IMG/VR virus record: IMGVR_UViG_3300037963_002293
Location: 25,356-70,295 of that record
Source of the DNA: a virus
DNA: 44,940 nt
Reading direction: 5' to 3' (one strand)
Shown here in pieces: positions 25,634 through 34,237 of this stretch (positions within the stretch are counted from its first letter, which is position 1; the number at the start of each line of letters is the position of its first letter). The position numbers and the translations under genes were made by a program. The notes below the pieces were generated by a model. It searched no databases and was not told where the DNA came from. It worked only from the letters and a program-made list of their open reading frames with translations.

Positions 25634-26965
25634 TTAGTTAGTACCGTCTAAGTTTGTTCGATTCTCTGATCGTTTTGTGTCAGGCATAGGACTTCCGCCA
25701 TAGGAATCCCTAGATAATGTGATGTTAGTACGAAGTTCACTTCTATTTAGAATAGTATGTTTAATAGAAGTGACTAGATACCTACCACTAGCTCTCTTGT
25801 CTGGTTTGACACTAGTTGAGGATGATTCAGCAGGAGATGGAATATCTATACTAACTACATTACCAGCTCTATTTTCTAAATCACCAGGAACAGCTATGTC
25901 AATAGTATTATACTGCATGAAATAGTATCTGTAAAATGCCTTCTCGAAGTTTTTGTTCATATCATCAATATTGTCTTTCTCGGCATCACTCTGGTTGTTA
26001 TCCCAATCTCCAAATGTACTGATAGTAGATGGTCTATAGATAAATCTACTGCCTCTATCTAGCATTTGAAGTTGACCATTGCTTAAATAAGGTTTTGCTT
26101 TTTCTAAATGAGAACTCTTATCCCAAAACTCATCCGCATTAGTTTTAAATACACGGTAGGTTGCTCTGTTCACATCTAGATAAATTGCTTGGTGACAGAA
26201 AGCACCTGCTCTTAAGTCATCATACACATCAAATACTTTAGGAAAATTAAAGTTCATTATTCTATATCTATCAGCTGCTGATGTTGATGTTGTAGTAGCA
26301 TTCGCTTGGGAATACTTATAACTGATATCTGGTGCAGGATATTGTGTTTGATCTATTAGTTTGTCGATAGATTTGAATCTATAACCTTCAAATGTTTCAT
26401 AGAAATAGAATCCAATTGAATCTTTTTTATAGTCTGGAACAGACCTAGTTGATAACCAATTAAATAAATCAAAGACTCTCCAATTAGGAACATACATGTC
26501 AAATGGAAATACTGAAGTGTCTTTTACAAAAGGTTTTGTAGAAAAACTATTTCTTCTCAATACATCTTCGATAACTGTCTCAGAATTCTTTCCATCTATT
26601 CTCTCACATATTCTAAAGTTTTCATTCCTTAGTCCCTCAATAGAAACAGCGTGCATAATATATGTCTGGTCTTTTTCAATAATTGTGCGTGCATCTATTT
26701 TATAAATGTAATAATTTAAATCATATAATTTACTTCTACTCGAAATTTTTATATTAATTCTTTCCTGTCCAACAATTGGCATACTACTAATCAAATTCTG
26801 ACCAATATCTTGAATCAAAATTTCAGCCTGTAGTGCTGAGGACATAACACTCTCATATAAATTAATCTCCAACACGAGATTCTTTATATCAGTTGGATTA
26901 GTATTGTATACACTATACAGAGTTACTTCTTTTAAGGAGAAGTCTCCAGAAAATTGATTCGCCAT
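25634..26965 (-). CDS. 27: baseplate central hub protein, gp27-like (443 aa)
   Basis: 443 residues with the character of the gp27/gpD hub family: N-terminal DFSLKEVTLYSVYNT and INLYESVMSSALQAEI, a middle region VFDLFNWLSTRSV, and a C-terminal barrel segment ending in GRYLVTSIKHTILNRSELRT. Hub proteins form a trimeric ring that joins the gp5 spike to the tail tube. It lies immediately after the tape-measure-like gene (TAATG overlap) and before cp12-gp5, the expected hub order. The assignment rests on pattern and position; overall sequence similarity to T4 gp27 is low by eye. Confidence 0.75.
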   Translation of the reverse strand: MANQFSGDFSLKEVTLYSVYNTNPTDIKNLVLEINLYESVMSSALQAEILIQDIGQNLISSMPIVGQERINIKISSRSKLYDLNYYIYKIDARTIIEKDQTYIMHAVSIEGLRNENFRICERIDGKNSETVIEDVLRRNSFSTKPFVKDTSVFPFDMYVPNWRVFDLFNWLSTRSVPDYKKDSIGFYFYETFEGYRFKSIDKLIDQTQYPAPDISYKYSQANATTTSTSAADRYRIMNFNFPKVFDVYDDLRAGAFCHQAIYLDVNRATYRVFKTNADEFWDKSSHLEKAKPYLSNGQLQMLDRGSRFIYRPSTISTFGDWDNNQSDAEKDNIDDMNKNFEKAFYRYYFMQYNTIDIAVPGDLENRAGNVVSIDIPSPAESSSTSVKPDKRASGRYLVTSIKHTILNRSELRTNITLSRDSYGGSPMPDTKRSENRTNLDGTN

Positions 26966-29142
26966 TATAACCTACTAAGGATTTGATTAACAGACTTCTT
27001 ATCTTTATTTAGAATGAGACCAGTGGTCTGTACTCCTACGTTTTCTTCTTTAATGTTGTTTATAACAATTGGTTGTTCACTAACAACACTATGTTTTATT
27101 TTTTCATTGATGGTAAATTCAGCACTCATAGATGGCATATACATATTCTTCACTGGGTTTCTCTTCATTTTGGCAGCGGGTTTAAATACTCCAGATCCAC
27201 CACCTTGACCAAGACTCTTATTATATACCGCTTGTAATGTTTCAAAACTTTTCACTGGTTGATTATATCTACTCCTACCATTCATCATAGGAAGAGAAGC
27301 CCATACAGGTGCCATCTTTGCAATCTGTTCCCTGTTAATTGGAGCATCAATTTCTGCCCTGGACATCCTTGCTTGACCCATCATGTAACCAGCAATTGCC
27401 ATTTTATCCTGAACTTCAGGAGTAAATTTAGTTGTTGCTGGATCGAATCCTGCTTTTACAGCGAACACCTCAGGTTCCATCATCTGATATGCACCCACAG
27501 CAGCAGATGTATAACTTCCATACGTCGCTTCACCGTTACGAAGTCTTCTTTTTTGTTCCTCTACTACTTCATTAATTGTCATGGATGTTAAGTCCATGTC
27601 AGTCCTACCACCAAACCAAGTGTTGTAACCCTCTGCGTGAGATGTTCCCTCAGCAAACCTAATAGTATTCAATAATGCTTTTGCATTTGTCCCTGCTGAT
27701 GGAACTTGACCAGTATATCCTCCACCACTTGTCTGTGGATTTGCAGTCCCATCTCCACCACTCGCTTCTTGTTCATCTTTCTTCGGATCATCTGGATTGT
27801 GACCACTACCAAACCATGCATCATACAACCATCCACCCGCTTCACTACCAACCCATCCACCGATGATAGCTCCTATCGGACCACCAAGCATACCAACAGC
27901 ACCAAGTAGTGCTCCACCTATTGCTTTAAATGCAGACCTAGCAGGAGGTTGTTTAAACAAGAACACATCCATGAAGAACTGTAGGAGAGCACCAATAAAT
28001 GGAACTCTACTTATAATTTTTACAAATCCTCTACCAACTGCTCCTAATAATTTAAATAAACTTTTACCACCAACTTGAATAATAAATCTTCTAAATGGTT
28101 TGAAGATAGCACTCTTAAACAATTTACCCAAAGTCTTGTTCAAAGCTTTTTGAACAAAATTCTGAATCATTCTAATTGGTTTTCGTAAAATTTTATTTAC
28201 AAATTTACCAAACTTACTAAAGATTTTAAATACCTTTTTAAGATCTTTGACTATTTTAAATGGATTTTTTAACCACCTAAGTACAAAGAAACTTCCTATT
28301 AATTTAAGTGCTCCACTAAATCTTTCACCAATACTTCTATCAGGTCCAAGCAGCTGTGCTAATCCTGTTAAAGTATTATCAATAAATCCTTCGACAAAAG
28401 AATTAATAAACTTAAAGGCATGACCTAAGAATTTCATAATACCTTTTACAGCTTCTCTGTTCTTTGGATCTGATATCCAGTTTAAAGCTGCAAACGCTAT
28501 AATATCACCAAACAGTCCAAAGATATCTCCAAATGTTTTCGTTACTTTACCTTTGATCTTTCTACCAAGACCAAATACATCTCTACCCGGAGTTTTTCTT
28601 TCTTTCTTTTTAGTTTTATCCTTTCCTTTCCCTCTGAGTTTATCAGTCTTTTTAGATGCCTTTCCCTGTTTACTTTTTAATTTAGTTATTCTCTTTAGAG
28701 TTTCTAATAACTTCTTAAGAGCATCCTTAAATGTTTCTTTTGATTCTTCGGCTTCCTGTGGTTGTGCATCATCAACATTGACTCTTACTTTTTCTACAGG
28801 TGGTTCTAGATCTTGTACTTCTGTTGATAAAGGACCAGCATCAACAGAACTAAAAGGAACAATAGCACCAGTAGCACCACCAGATCCACCTCCTCCAGCT
28901 GCATCCTCATTTAACTTGTCCATCTCACGTTCGAGATCAACAAAATCTTGAACCTCAGATTCTGCTTTTTTTCTTGCTCTCTCTGCTGCTTTAACGCCCG
29001 AAACAACACCACTTTTAAATGATGATGGGTCAATCTTACTACCCATCCTACCCTTTTTAAAGAGTGCTTTTCTTTCTGCAGGTGAAAGATATTCACCTGT
29101 TTCTGGATTTATACCGTGAGCTGTTACGTTAATATCTGACAT
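26965..29142 (-). CDS. tape-measure-like tail protein with C-terminal lysozyme-like domain (725 aa)
   Basis: Order of parts: a charged helical N-terminus (1-190, very lysine-rich at 155-185); a hydrophobic region starting with ALNWISDPKNREAVKGIMKF (about 218-238); basic amphipathic helices (270-400); a glycine-rich transmembrane-like segment (about 403-440, GGPIGAIIGGWVGSEAGG); and a C-terminal domain at about 485-645. The last contains LLNTIRFAEGTSHAEGYNTW, FGG and SAAVGAYQMM, the pattern of the lambda-lysozyme/GH104-like muramidase fold, with Glu498 as probable catalytic acid. Its central region is paralogous to that of the upstream gene. I infer a tail-lumen protein that is ejected first and cuts peptidoglycan glycan strands. 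It overlaps the hub gene by one base. Confidence 0.75.
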   Translation of the reverse strand: MSDINVTAHGINPETGEYLSPAERKALFKKGRMGSKIDPSSFKSGVVSGVKAAERARKKAESEVQDFVDLEREMDKLNEDAAGGGGSGGATGAIVPFSSVDAGPLSTEVQDLEPPVEKVRVNVDDAQPQEAEESKETFKDALKKLLETLKRITKLKSKQGKASKKTDKLRGKGKDKTKKKERKTPGRDVFGLGRKIKGKVTKTFGDIFGLFGDIIAFAALNWISDPKNREAVKGIMKFLGHAFKFINSFVEGFIDNTLTGLAQLLGPDRSIGERFSGALKLIGSFFVLRWLKNPFKIVKDLKKVFKIFSKFGKFVNKILRKPIRMIQNFVQKALNKTLGKLFKSAIFKPFRRFIIQVGGKSLFKLLGAVGRGFVKIISRVPFIGALLQFFMDVFLFKQPPARSAFKAIGGALLGAVGMLGGPIGAIIGGWVGSEAGGWLYDAWFGSGHNPDDPKKDEQEASGGDGTANPQTSGGGYTGQVPSAGTNAKALLNTIRFAEGTSHAEGYNTWFGGRTDMDLTSMTINEVVEEQKRRLRNGEATYGSYTSAAVGAYQMMEPEVFAVKAGFDPATTKFTPEVQDKMAIAGYMMGQARMSRAEIDAPINREQIAKMAPVWASLPMMNGRSRYNQPVKSFETLQAVYNKSLGQGGGSGVFKPAAKMKRNPVKNMYMPSMSAEFTINEKIKHSVVSEQPIVINNIKEENVGVQTTGLILNKDKKSVNQILSRL

Positions 29143-29146
29143 TTAC

Positions 29147-31468
29147 TTATAACTGGTAACTATAAATTGCCCACAAACCAGATGTAGGAAGTGTACTACC
29201 GACAGCTGTTTCAGTTGCTTTGTGCATTGCTTGAGTAGAAGATGAATTGTTAATAACAGTAGGACTAGTATTTTTAGACCCACCTGAAGACAATGATCTA
29301 TTTTCCCTCTGGACAGAACCTAAATTAGATCCTGATGATGGTGGAGTTGGCGTTATCTTTGGTGAGGGTGTTGAAGCACCAGGAGGCGCATCTAAATTGG
29401 ATGGTTCATTACTAGGAGAAAGTTTTATACCACCAGCTCCAGCAGTATAAGGTGCTTTAAAATTATAATGACTGAGTGGATCAGATTTACCAGTAAGAAC
29501 ACCACCAGTCCAACCAGTTCCAGTTTCCCAATGAAGGTGAGGTCCTGATGATCGACCAGTAGAACCAGTTCTACCAACCATCTCTCCCGCTTTTACCTTC
29601 TGTCCAATCTGCGCTATATCTTTCTCCAACATGTGACCATATAGATGATATAGTCCAGAGTTTTCTCTATACACAACAAAATTGCCCCATCCTCTTGGAT
29701 CTCCATTCCCTCTAGAAAGAAGTCCAACATCAACAACTTCTGCATCAGCAACTGCTACAAGAGGTGATCCACTTTCTGCTCCAATATCTGTTCCACCATG
29801 TGCTTTTGAGCCTCTCATTTTACCATACTCGCTAGTGAGTACAGGATTTCCCATTACAGTTCCACTAGCAGCTACAGGTTGAGAATCTGTGGTAGTGGTG
29901 GTGTCATTCTCAGAATCCATGCCTCCATATTGTTGGTCAAACGCTTGAACTAGACCCTCAACTTTACTTGCATCTACACGTCTTGTTTGTGTCTTCACTC
30001 CTCTAGAAGTTCTTGCTTGTACTTTTGTAGTAACTGACCAACGATGACCATCCCCATCTTTCATTCTGGTGAAAGTATATTTTTTACCATCGAGTTCAAC
30101 AGTCTTCGCCGCTCCCATCTTAACGCCATAATTTCTCTGACCAAGATCTGCAGCTGAAGAAGTCTTTGTTAAAGGTTTGGCTGTTGCTGGTGGTGTTGAT
30201 GTTTTAGGTGCTGTAGTGGTTGATGATCGTCTACCTCTTCGATTTCTTCCTCCCTGACCAGATCTATTCTGTGATGGTTGAGTTTTTTTATTACCTCCTC
30301 CGCCACCAAATAAACCACCGACAAGATTAGTAATACCAGTCCATGCATTACCAAGTAATCCCTTAACAAAGTTTGCAGCACTTCCAAGTAAACTTCCTAC
30401 GTTACCAAGATCAATTCCTTTCAGTGGATTATTAAATAAACCACTAACTAAGTCACCAATTTTTGATACAGCACCACCAGTAATTGCATTTAGTAATGAT
30501 CCAATAATTCCTGGTACAACTTCAATTAATGTTTTAGGAATCTCCATCAAAGTATTGAAGAATTCCCCTGGATTAGTCAACCACTTAAGTGTAATAACAT
30601 CCTTGGCTACATTAAAGAAAGCCATGAATATTTTAAATCCACCACCAAAAAGTTTCTTAGTAAATTCCCACCACGGTTCAACGAATCTTTTCCATAGGAA
30701 CTTTAAGGCACCCGGAATAGCTCCTATAAACTTAACTAATGATTGAACTTTTTTTCTATTCTTTGGATCAGCAACCCAATCTAAGACTTTATATAAAATA
30801 AAATCTTTAAAGATTCCCATTAAGAAATCAAATATATTACCGAGACCTTTTTTAGCAGCTGATACTACAGGGTTACTTTTCTTCCTACCTTTCTTTGCTT
30901 TATTAGCTTCCTGTTTTTCTTCTTCCTCGTCTCTCTTCTCAGCTTCTAATAATTTTCTTTCTTTCTCTTTTTCTTTCTTTGTATCTTTATATTCTTTATT
31001 ATCGTTATCTAATTCTTTTACTTCTACTTCAAGAATCTGATCTGCAGTTTGTTTTATCTGTTCCAACAAACCAAGTACATTATCTTTAGTAGGTCCAGTC
31101 TTTACAATTGCAGAAGACTTCTGACTAGTTGGACCTAATGATGAAGATAATGCTCCACCCTCTTTTATGGTTCTACCCTGTACGGCAAGACCACCATTCT
31201 CAGATCTAACAATAGCAGAGTCGTTTGTTCGTTTAACTAATCCTCCGCCGCGGTTTCCACCACCTCCTCGTCCTCCACCGATACCACCTCTCAGGGTGTT
31301 TCTTGCACCTTGTCTTACTCCTGCTCTTATTCCTTGTCTTAATCCGCCCTTAGCTCCCGCTCGCACACCAGTCATTAGAGCACTACGACCGCCCATAAGA
31401 GCACCACGACCTACTCCTCCTAGGAGTCCTTTTAATAATGGTGCAGCTGCTGCGAGTGGTGCGGGCAT
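29147..31468 (-). CDS. tape-measure-like tail protein with C-terminal M23 endopeptidase domain (773 aa)
   Basis: Start taken at the ATG at 31468 (MPAPLAAAAPLLKG), just after the frameshift ORF stop (31470). The frame extends 17 codons further but overlaps that ORF. The N-terminus is glycine/arginine-rich (to about 80), then come a coiled charged helix (about 140-200), a hydrophobic core with VLDWVADPKNRKKVQSLVKF (about 228-247), and more helices to 390. The M23/LytM domain is at about 540-670, with zinc ligands His557 and Asp561 in AHGGTDIGA and His646 (with His644) in GPHLHWE. A proline/serine tail follows. M23 enzymes cut peptide crosslinks. It is the paralogue of the next gene. Inferred role: tape measure plus entry peptidase. 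Confidence 0.8.
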   Translation of the reverse strand: MPAPLAAAAPLLKGLLGGVGRGALMGGRSALMTGVRAGAKGGLRQGIRAGVRQGARNTLRGGIGGGRGGGGNRGGGLVKRTNDSAIVRSENGGLAVQGRTIKEGGALSSSLGPTSQKSSAIVKTGPTKDNVLGLLEQIKQTADQILEVEVKELDNDNKEYKDTKKEKEKERKLLEAEKRDEEEEKQEANKAKKGRKKSNPVVSAAKKGLGNIFDFLMGIFKDFILYKVLDWVADPKNRKKVQSLVKFIGAIPGALKFLWKRFVEPWWEFTKKLFGGGFKIFMAFFNVAKDVITLKWLTNPGEFFNTLMEIPKTLIEVVPGIIGSLLNAITGGAVSKIGDLVSGLFNNPLKGIDLGNVGSLLGSAANFVKGLLGNAWTGITNLVGGLFGGGGGNKKTQPSQNRSGQGGRNRRGRRSSTTTAPKTSTPPATAKPLTKTSSAADLGQRNYGVKMGAAKTVELDGKKYTFTRMKDGDGHRWSVTTKVQARTSRGVKTQTRRVDASKVEGLVQAFDQQYGGMDSENDTTTTTDSQPVAASGTVMGNPVLTSEYGKMRGSKAHGGTDIGAESGSPLVAVADAEVVDVGLLSRGNGDPRGWGNFVVYRENSGLYHLYGHMLEKDIAQIGQKVKAGEMVGRTGSTGRSSGPHLHWETGTGWTGGVLTGKSDPLSHYNFKAPYTAGAGGIKLSPSNEPSNLDAPPGASTPSPKITPTPPSSGSNLGSVQRENRSLSSGGSKNTSPTVINNSSSTQAMHKATETAVGSTLPTSGLWAIYSYQL

Positions 31469-31469
31469 A

Positions 31470-31655
31470 TTAACTCTGTTGACTCTTTTGACGTTCGTTT
31501 TCTTCTTTAATATAATCAACTAACATTTGAACATAGATTTCTCGTTCCCAAGGAATCATGTTATCTAGTTCAGTTAAACTATATTTGTGGTGTTGCATCA
31601 TAGCAAAGTTAACTTGAAAATAATTTTCAAGTGATTCATGAGATAGGGCTATGAG
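31470..31655 (-). CDS. gp26 -1 frameshift extension (T-domain-like), 61 codons
   Basis: In the -1 frame relative to gp26 the sequence is open from the slippery site (31655-31661) to a TAA at 31470-31472, adding 61 residues to make a gp26 fusion of about 298 aa. It contains HESLENYFQVNFAMMQHH and YSLTELDNMIPWEREIYV. The second stretch resembles the short C-terminal extension of lambda-type GT tail chaperones that recruit the tape measure. A separate ORF could start at the double ATG at 31596-31601 (43 aa), but no Shine-Dalgarno precedes it, and the frame reads like protein upstream of those ATGs. It ends one base before the M23 tape-measure start. Prediction, not demonstrated. Confidence 0.6.
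   Translation of the reverse strand, partial: LIALSHESLENYFQVNFAMMQHHKYSLTELDNMIPWEREIYVQMLVDYIKEENERQKSQQS
31612..31632 (-). other. perfect 9-bp hairpin downstream of the gp26 slippery site
   Basis: ACTTGAAAA/TTTTCAAGT with a 3-base loop, 22 bases after the heptamer. It is AT-rich and further away than usual stimulators, so a role in frameshifting is uncertain. Confidence 0.5.
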
Positions 31656-32365
31656 AAAAAACTTGCTAGACCCTCAATCACTACTGCACTCGTTACTTTA
31701 GTATTTGGATTTGTAACAGAAACAGTGTGAGATAATTTTGGCATAGTCTCAAAGAATTTTTGAACCTTCAGGAATTGTTTAGTATCCATCCCTTCTAAAA
31801 ATTCATTGATCTCTTTCTTTGAACAATTGGAAGCTTCATATACTTCTTCACCATCTACAATTTGATCAATACACATAGATGCAATTTCAAATACATCATC
31901 AACTTCAGATGAACCTTCTGCCATATTATTTTTAATGAATAAATCCATACTTGGATATTTCATTACAACTGATACATCATCATTCATTTTTATAATATTT
32001 GAATGATCTTCCTGTTTTTCAACAGTAATTTCATCCAGATCAATTTGTACATCAACTGTAGTTACTTCATCATCAGGACATGTGATCTTAAGATCTACAG
32101 TTTCACCTACAGATTTTCCTCTAATATTTAAGAAGATGTATTCGATATCAAACAAAGCAAGATTATCAATTTTAAATCTGGGTGTTTGAATACAGTTAGA
32201 CAAAATAGTTTTAACTGCATTTGCCATCTGGGATTCATCCTCAGTTTCCATAGCAAGTAAAAGAATTTTTTCTTCTTTCACTAGGAAAGGTCTATATTTA
32301 ATCTTCTTATTAGTAGAAGGAACAACCAACTCATAAGTTGGCGTAGAAAGTTTTGGTAATGTCAT
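31649..32365 (-). CDS. 26: baseplate/tail assembly protein gp26-like (238 aa)
   Basis: The N-terminus MTLPKLSTPTYELVVPSTNK followed by KYRPFLVKEEKILLLAMET is the signature of the T4 gp26 family (T4 base plate protein family), present in cyanophages. The central part, FDIEYIFLNIRGKSVGE, is also typical. In T4 this protein is assigned to baseplate hub assembly. Its position directly upstream of tape-measure-like genes, and the slippery heptamer TTTTTTC at 31655-31661 two codons before the TAG, suggest that it also acts as a tail assembly chaperone with a frameshifted form. A perfect late promoter (32400-32407) lies 35 bases upstream. Confidence 0.85.
   Translation of the reverse strand: MTLPKLSTPTYELVVPSTNKKIKYRPFLVKEEKILLLAMETEDESQMANAVKTILSNCIQTPRFKIDNLALFDIEYIFLNIRGKSVGETVDLKITCPDDEVTTVDVQIDLDEITVEKQEDHSNIIKMNDDVSVVMKYPSMDLFIKNNMAEGSSEVDDVFEIASMCIDQIVDGEEVYEASNCSKKEINEFLEGMDTKQFLKVQKFFETMPKLSHTVSVTNPNTKVTSAVVIEGLASFFS
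31655..31661 (-). promoter_or_regulatory. candidate -1 ribosomal slippery heptamer TTTTTTC
   Basis: T TTT TTC in gp26 codon phase fits the X XXY YYZ rule. It is followed by TCA TAG in frame 0 and by the 61-codon open frame in -1. Confidence 0.6.
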
Positions 32366-32399
32366 TACAACTCCGTATGATGTAGAATACTATCTGAAG

Positions 32400-32407
32400 T
32401 ATTTATA
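32400..32407 (-). promoter_or_regulatory. late promoter box, perfect TATAAATA
   Basis: Minus-strand TATAAATA in the 47-base gap between the tube-like gene and gp26, 35 bases before the gp26 ATG. It probably drives gp26, both tape-measure genes, the hub, cp12 and gp5. Confidence 0.75.
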
Positions 32408-32412
32408 CACCA

Positions 32413-33255
32413 TTAAGTAAGAAGTCCAACTAGTGCTTCTAGAACATCTAATCCTGGTCCACCACCAATAGGATCTCTAAAGTTAGCAGCGGAAGCAGAG
32501 TTAAGAGTTGTAGTTGTATAAGTTTCATATTCAAAACTAACTGACAGTTTTGACATTGATGTCTCTTCTCTACTTAACGGAACTGATGATATATTTGATG
32601 GGAAAGCATTAAATATTTTTGTAGCATGTACTGGGATTGCTCTATAGAATTTAGTACGATCAATACTCTTCTTATCTGGCACGTCTGGAATTATATCTCT
32701 GAAAGAATATGCATTTCTCTTATCATTTGGTTCTCTACCATTCACAGTTCCATTCATAGATCTTTCGTATTTCACAATTACAATATCAACTGTGTAGTCA
32801 TCTCTATATGCTGCTCTAAAATTTTGTTGGGGTTCTCCTATTCCAAGTAAATTTGATAGACTTAATCGTTGAGTTGCATAACCATAAATCCAGTTAGACC
32901 ATAAATCAAACATATTTTTTATCACGGAATCAGCATCCATCATAAAAGATAATTCCATCTCACTAAACACTGCACCATAAGCATACTTTAGATTTGGTGT
33001 GTTAGTAATTCTATAATCGCCAGTTGACAACTGCAAACCAGGCATCGTGGCTTCATCACAGTAAAGTTTAAGCAATTGTTTTGTAGAACTCAAATTAAAT
33101 TGAGGATCTTTAGACAATTGCTGGATTAGTTTTGGATTACTATCTAGTTCTATAGTAACATCATAGAAATTACTACTACTATATCCAGACTTTTTAAATT
33201 GTTCTTTGAATGTCGCATAATTCGACATCGGCGCAACGCCAGATATTCTACTCAT
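32413..33255 (-). CDS. tail-tube-fold baseplate protein, probable gp54 (tube initiator) (280 aa)
   Basis: 280 residues with the pattern of the T4 gp19 tube fold: a KLYCDEATMPGLQLSTGDYR strand, then YAYGAVFSEMELSFMMDADS and MFDLWSNWIYG, matching the C..A..PG...G and F..L...FM.D....FD.W...I motifs shared by gp19, gp48 and gp54. A later segment YTVDIVIVKYER completes the barrel. gp54 starts tail-tube polymerisation on the gp48 ring. Being twice the length of a tube protein and next to gp26/gp48, gp54 is the best guess. It overlaps the 168-aa gene by 4 bases (ATGA). Confidence 0.65.
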   Translation of the reverse strand: MSRISGVAPMSNYATFKEQFKKSGYSSSNFYDVTIELDSNPKLIQQLSKDPQFNLSSTKQLLKLYCDEATMPGLQLSTGDYRITNTPNLKYAYGAVFSEMELSFMMDADSVIKNMFDLWSNWIYGYATQRLSLSNLLGIGEPQQNFRAAYRDDYTVDIVIVKYERSMNGTVNGREPNDKRNAYSFRDIIPDVPDKKSIDRTKFYRAIPVHATKIFNAFPSNISSVPLSREETSMSKLSVSFEYETYTTTTLNSASAANFRDPIGGGPGLDVLEALVGLLT

Positions 33256-33758
33256 TGAGAAGTTTCTCCCCAGACTGCTGATTTACTATATTGTTGATAC
33301 ATACCTTTCCTTCTAGTAACAAAATTTTCAATGGGAAGAAAGATAGATGTTTTATAATCTTCTCTATTTATTTTATATAGGGGTGTTTCTAGTCCTGCTA
33401 CAACATAATGATGGTAACATTGTTTAGGAAATCTAGCTCTACCGTTTTCAAGTCCTAATATAACATTCATTCTAGACCTATGTCTTAGGTAATGTAAGTT
33501 AGCACCAAAGAATTTTGGTCCTGTACTTAGTACATATACCAGAGGAAACTCGTCATAGAATTTTAACTTTGCAGCATATGTTGCCTTGTACTCAAACATA
33601 TAAAGTTCACCTGGAGTCGGTATCATAGACTCCTCCATCTCAGACATATCTGAATACAGATCGCCTGACTGAAATTTCATCCGTACTGTATCACGATACC
33701 AAGAGTAAGATCTCGGTTCATTGCCTGCTAATTCTCTTATCTCTTGAAAGATACTCAT
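33252..33758 (-). CDS. conserved-looking morphogenesis-cluster protein of unknown function (168 aa)
   Basis: 168 residues, no membrane segment. The core pattern is GELYMFEYKATYAAKLKFYD, EFPLVYVLSTG, FFGANLHYLRHRSRMNV: a K-rich strand, 'FPLV', then G.N.HYL.....R. I have the impression of similar FPLV...NLHYL patterns in unnamed proteins of other tailed phages, but cannot name the function. It overlaps gp4 on one side and the tube-like gene on the other by ATGA, so it is translationally coupled to head/tail completion genes. A completion or DNA-end-binding role is possible but not shown. Confidence 0.75.
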   Translation of the reverse strand: MSIFQEIRELAGNEPRSYSWYRDTVRMKFQSGDLYSDMSEMEESMIPTPGELYMFEYKATYAAKLKFYDEFPLVYVLSTGPKFFGANLHYLRHRSRMNVILGLENGRARFPKQCYHHYVVAGLETPLYKINREDYKTSIFLPIENFVTRRKGMYQQYSKSAVWGETSQ

Positions 33759-34192
33759 ACTTTGAGTTCGTCTTCTGTGATTAACATAAATTTATAATTC
33801 CTATCATCACAAAACTCTTTCGCCGCTGACCATTTAGCTTGATTTTTGGCATACTCAGTTACTTCATAGATATATTTTTTCGTCATCCTCTTCTGAACCT
33901 TAGGTTCTCTTGTTTGTTTCTTTGGTTTGACTTCAATCAAATACTTTTGAATGTTTCCATTAACATCCTTAACCTTTATATAAAAGTCAACAAAGTATCT
34001 ATGAATTCTATTGTCAAGTGGCGATCTATATGGAATAATAATTTCTTCACTACCCCACTCAAGTATATTGGGATTACCATCACAGTACTTCATGAATTTT
34101 AACTCCCATGAAGATCTATAAATAATATTATGGTAGTCTCCTCTATACTTAGCAGAGTTTTTGGGAATATACTTTCCCTTAAGAGTGTTCAT
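33755..34192 (-). CDS. 4: head completion protein gp4, nuclease-like fold (145 aa)
   Basis: 145 residues with YRSSWELKFMKYCDGNPNI, EEIIIPYRSP, HRYFVDFYIKVKD and YLIEVKPKKQ. This is the T4 gp4 (50/65) head completion family, which has a TnsA-like restriction-endonuclease fold. The E...D...E.K arrangement (Glu30, Asp69, Glu87 with Lys89 by eye) fits an active site. gp4 acts after packaging, finishing the head before tail joining. It is the first gene of the leftward cluster. A CATAAATA box lies 28 bases upstream, and the gp48 late promoter is embedded in its 5' end on the other strand. Confidence 0.88.
   Translation of the reverse strand: MNTLKGKYIPKNSAKYRGDYHNIIYRSSWELKFMKYCDGNPNILEWGSEEIIIPYRSPLDNRIHRYFVDFYIKVKDVNGNIQKYLIEVKPKKQTREPKVQKRMTKKYIYEVTEYAKNQAKWSAAKEFCDDRNYKFMLITEDELKV
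34117..34124 (+). promoter_or_regulatory. plus-strand late promoter box TATAAATA inside gp4
   Basis: The perfect octamer lies antisense inside the gp4 5' end, 113 bases before the gp48 ATG. No better plus-strand box lies in the 45-base intergenic gap. Confidence 0.5.
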
Positions 34193-34219
34193 ATATAGAT
34201 ATAGGAATAATCATACAAA

Positions 34220-34227
34220 TATTTATG
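34220..34227 (-). promoter_or_regulatory. late promoter box CATAAATA for gp4
   Basis: In the gp4/gp48 divergent gap, 28 bases before the gp4 ATG, reading leftward. Confidence 0.55.
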
Positions 34228-34237
34228 AGTCCAACCT

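Noticed and set aside
31167-31523. 118-codon plus-strand proline-rich frame opposite the M23 tape-measure N-terminus
   Set aside because: A mirror of the glycine/arginine-rich coding on the minus strand, not a separate gene.
33365-33372. AATAAATA boxes inside genes at 33365-33372, 39893-39900 and 5597-5604 as late promoters
   Set aside because: They lie in coding sequence, away from gene starts or explained by codons. About ten such heptamers per strand are expected by chance at this base composition, so position is needed as support.
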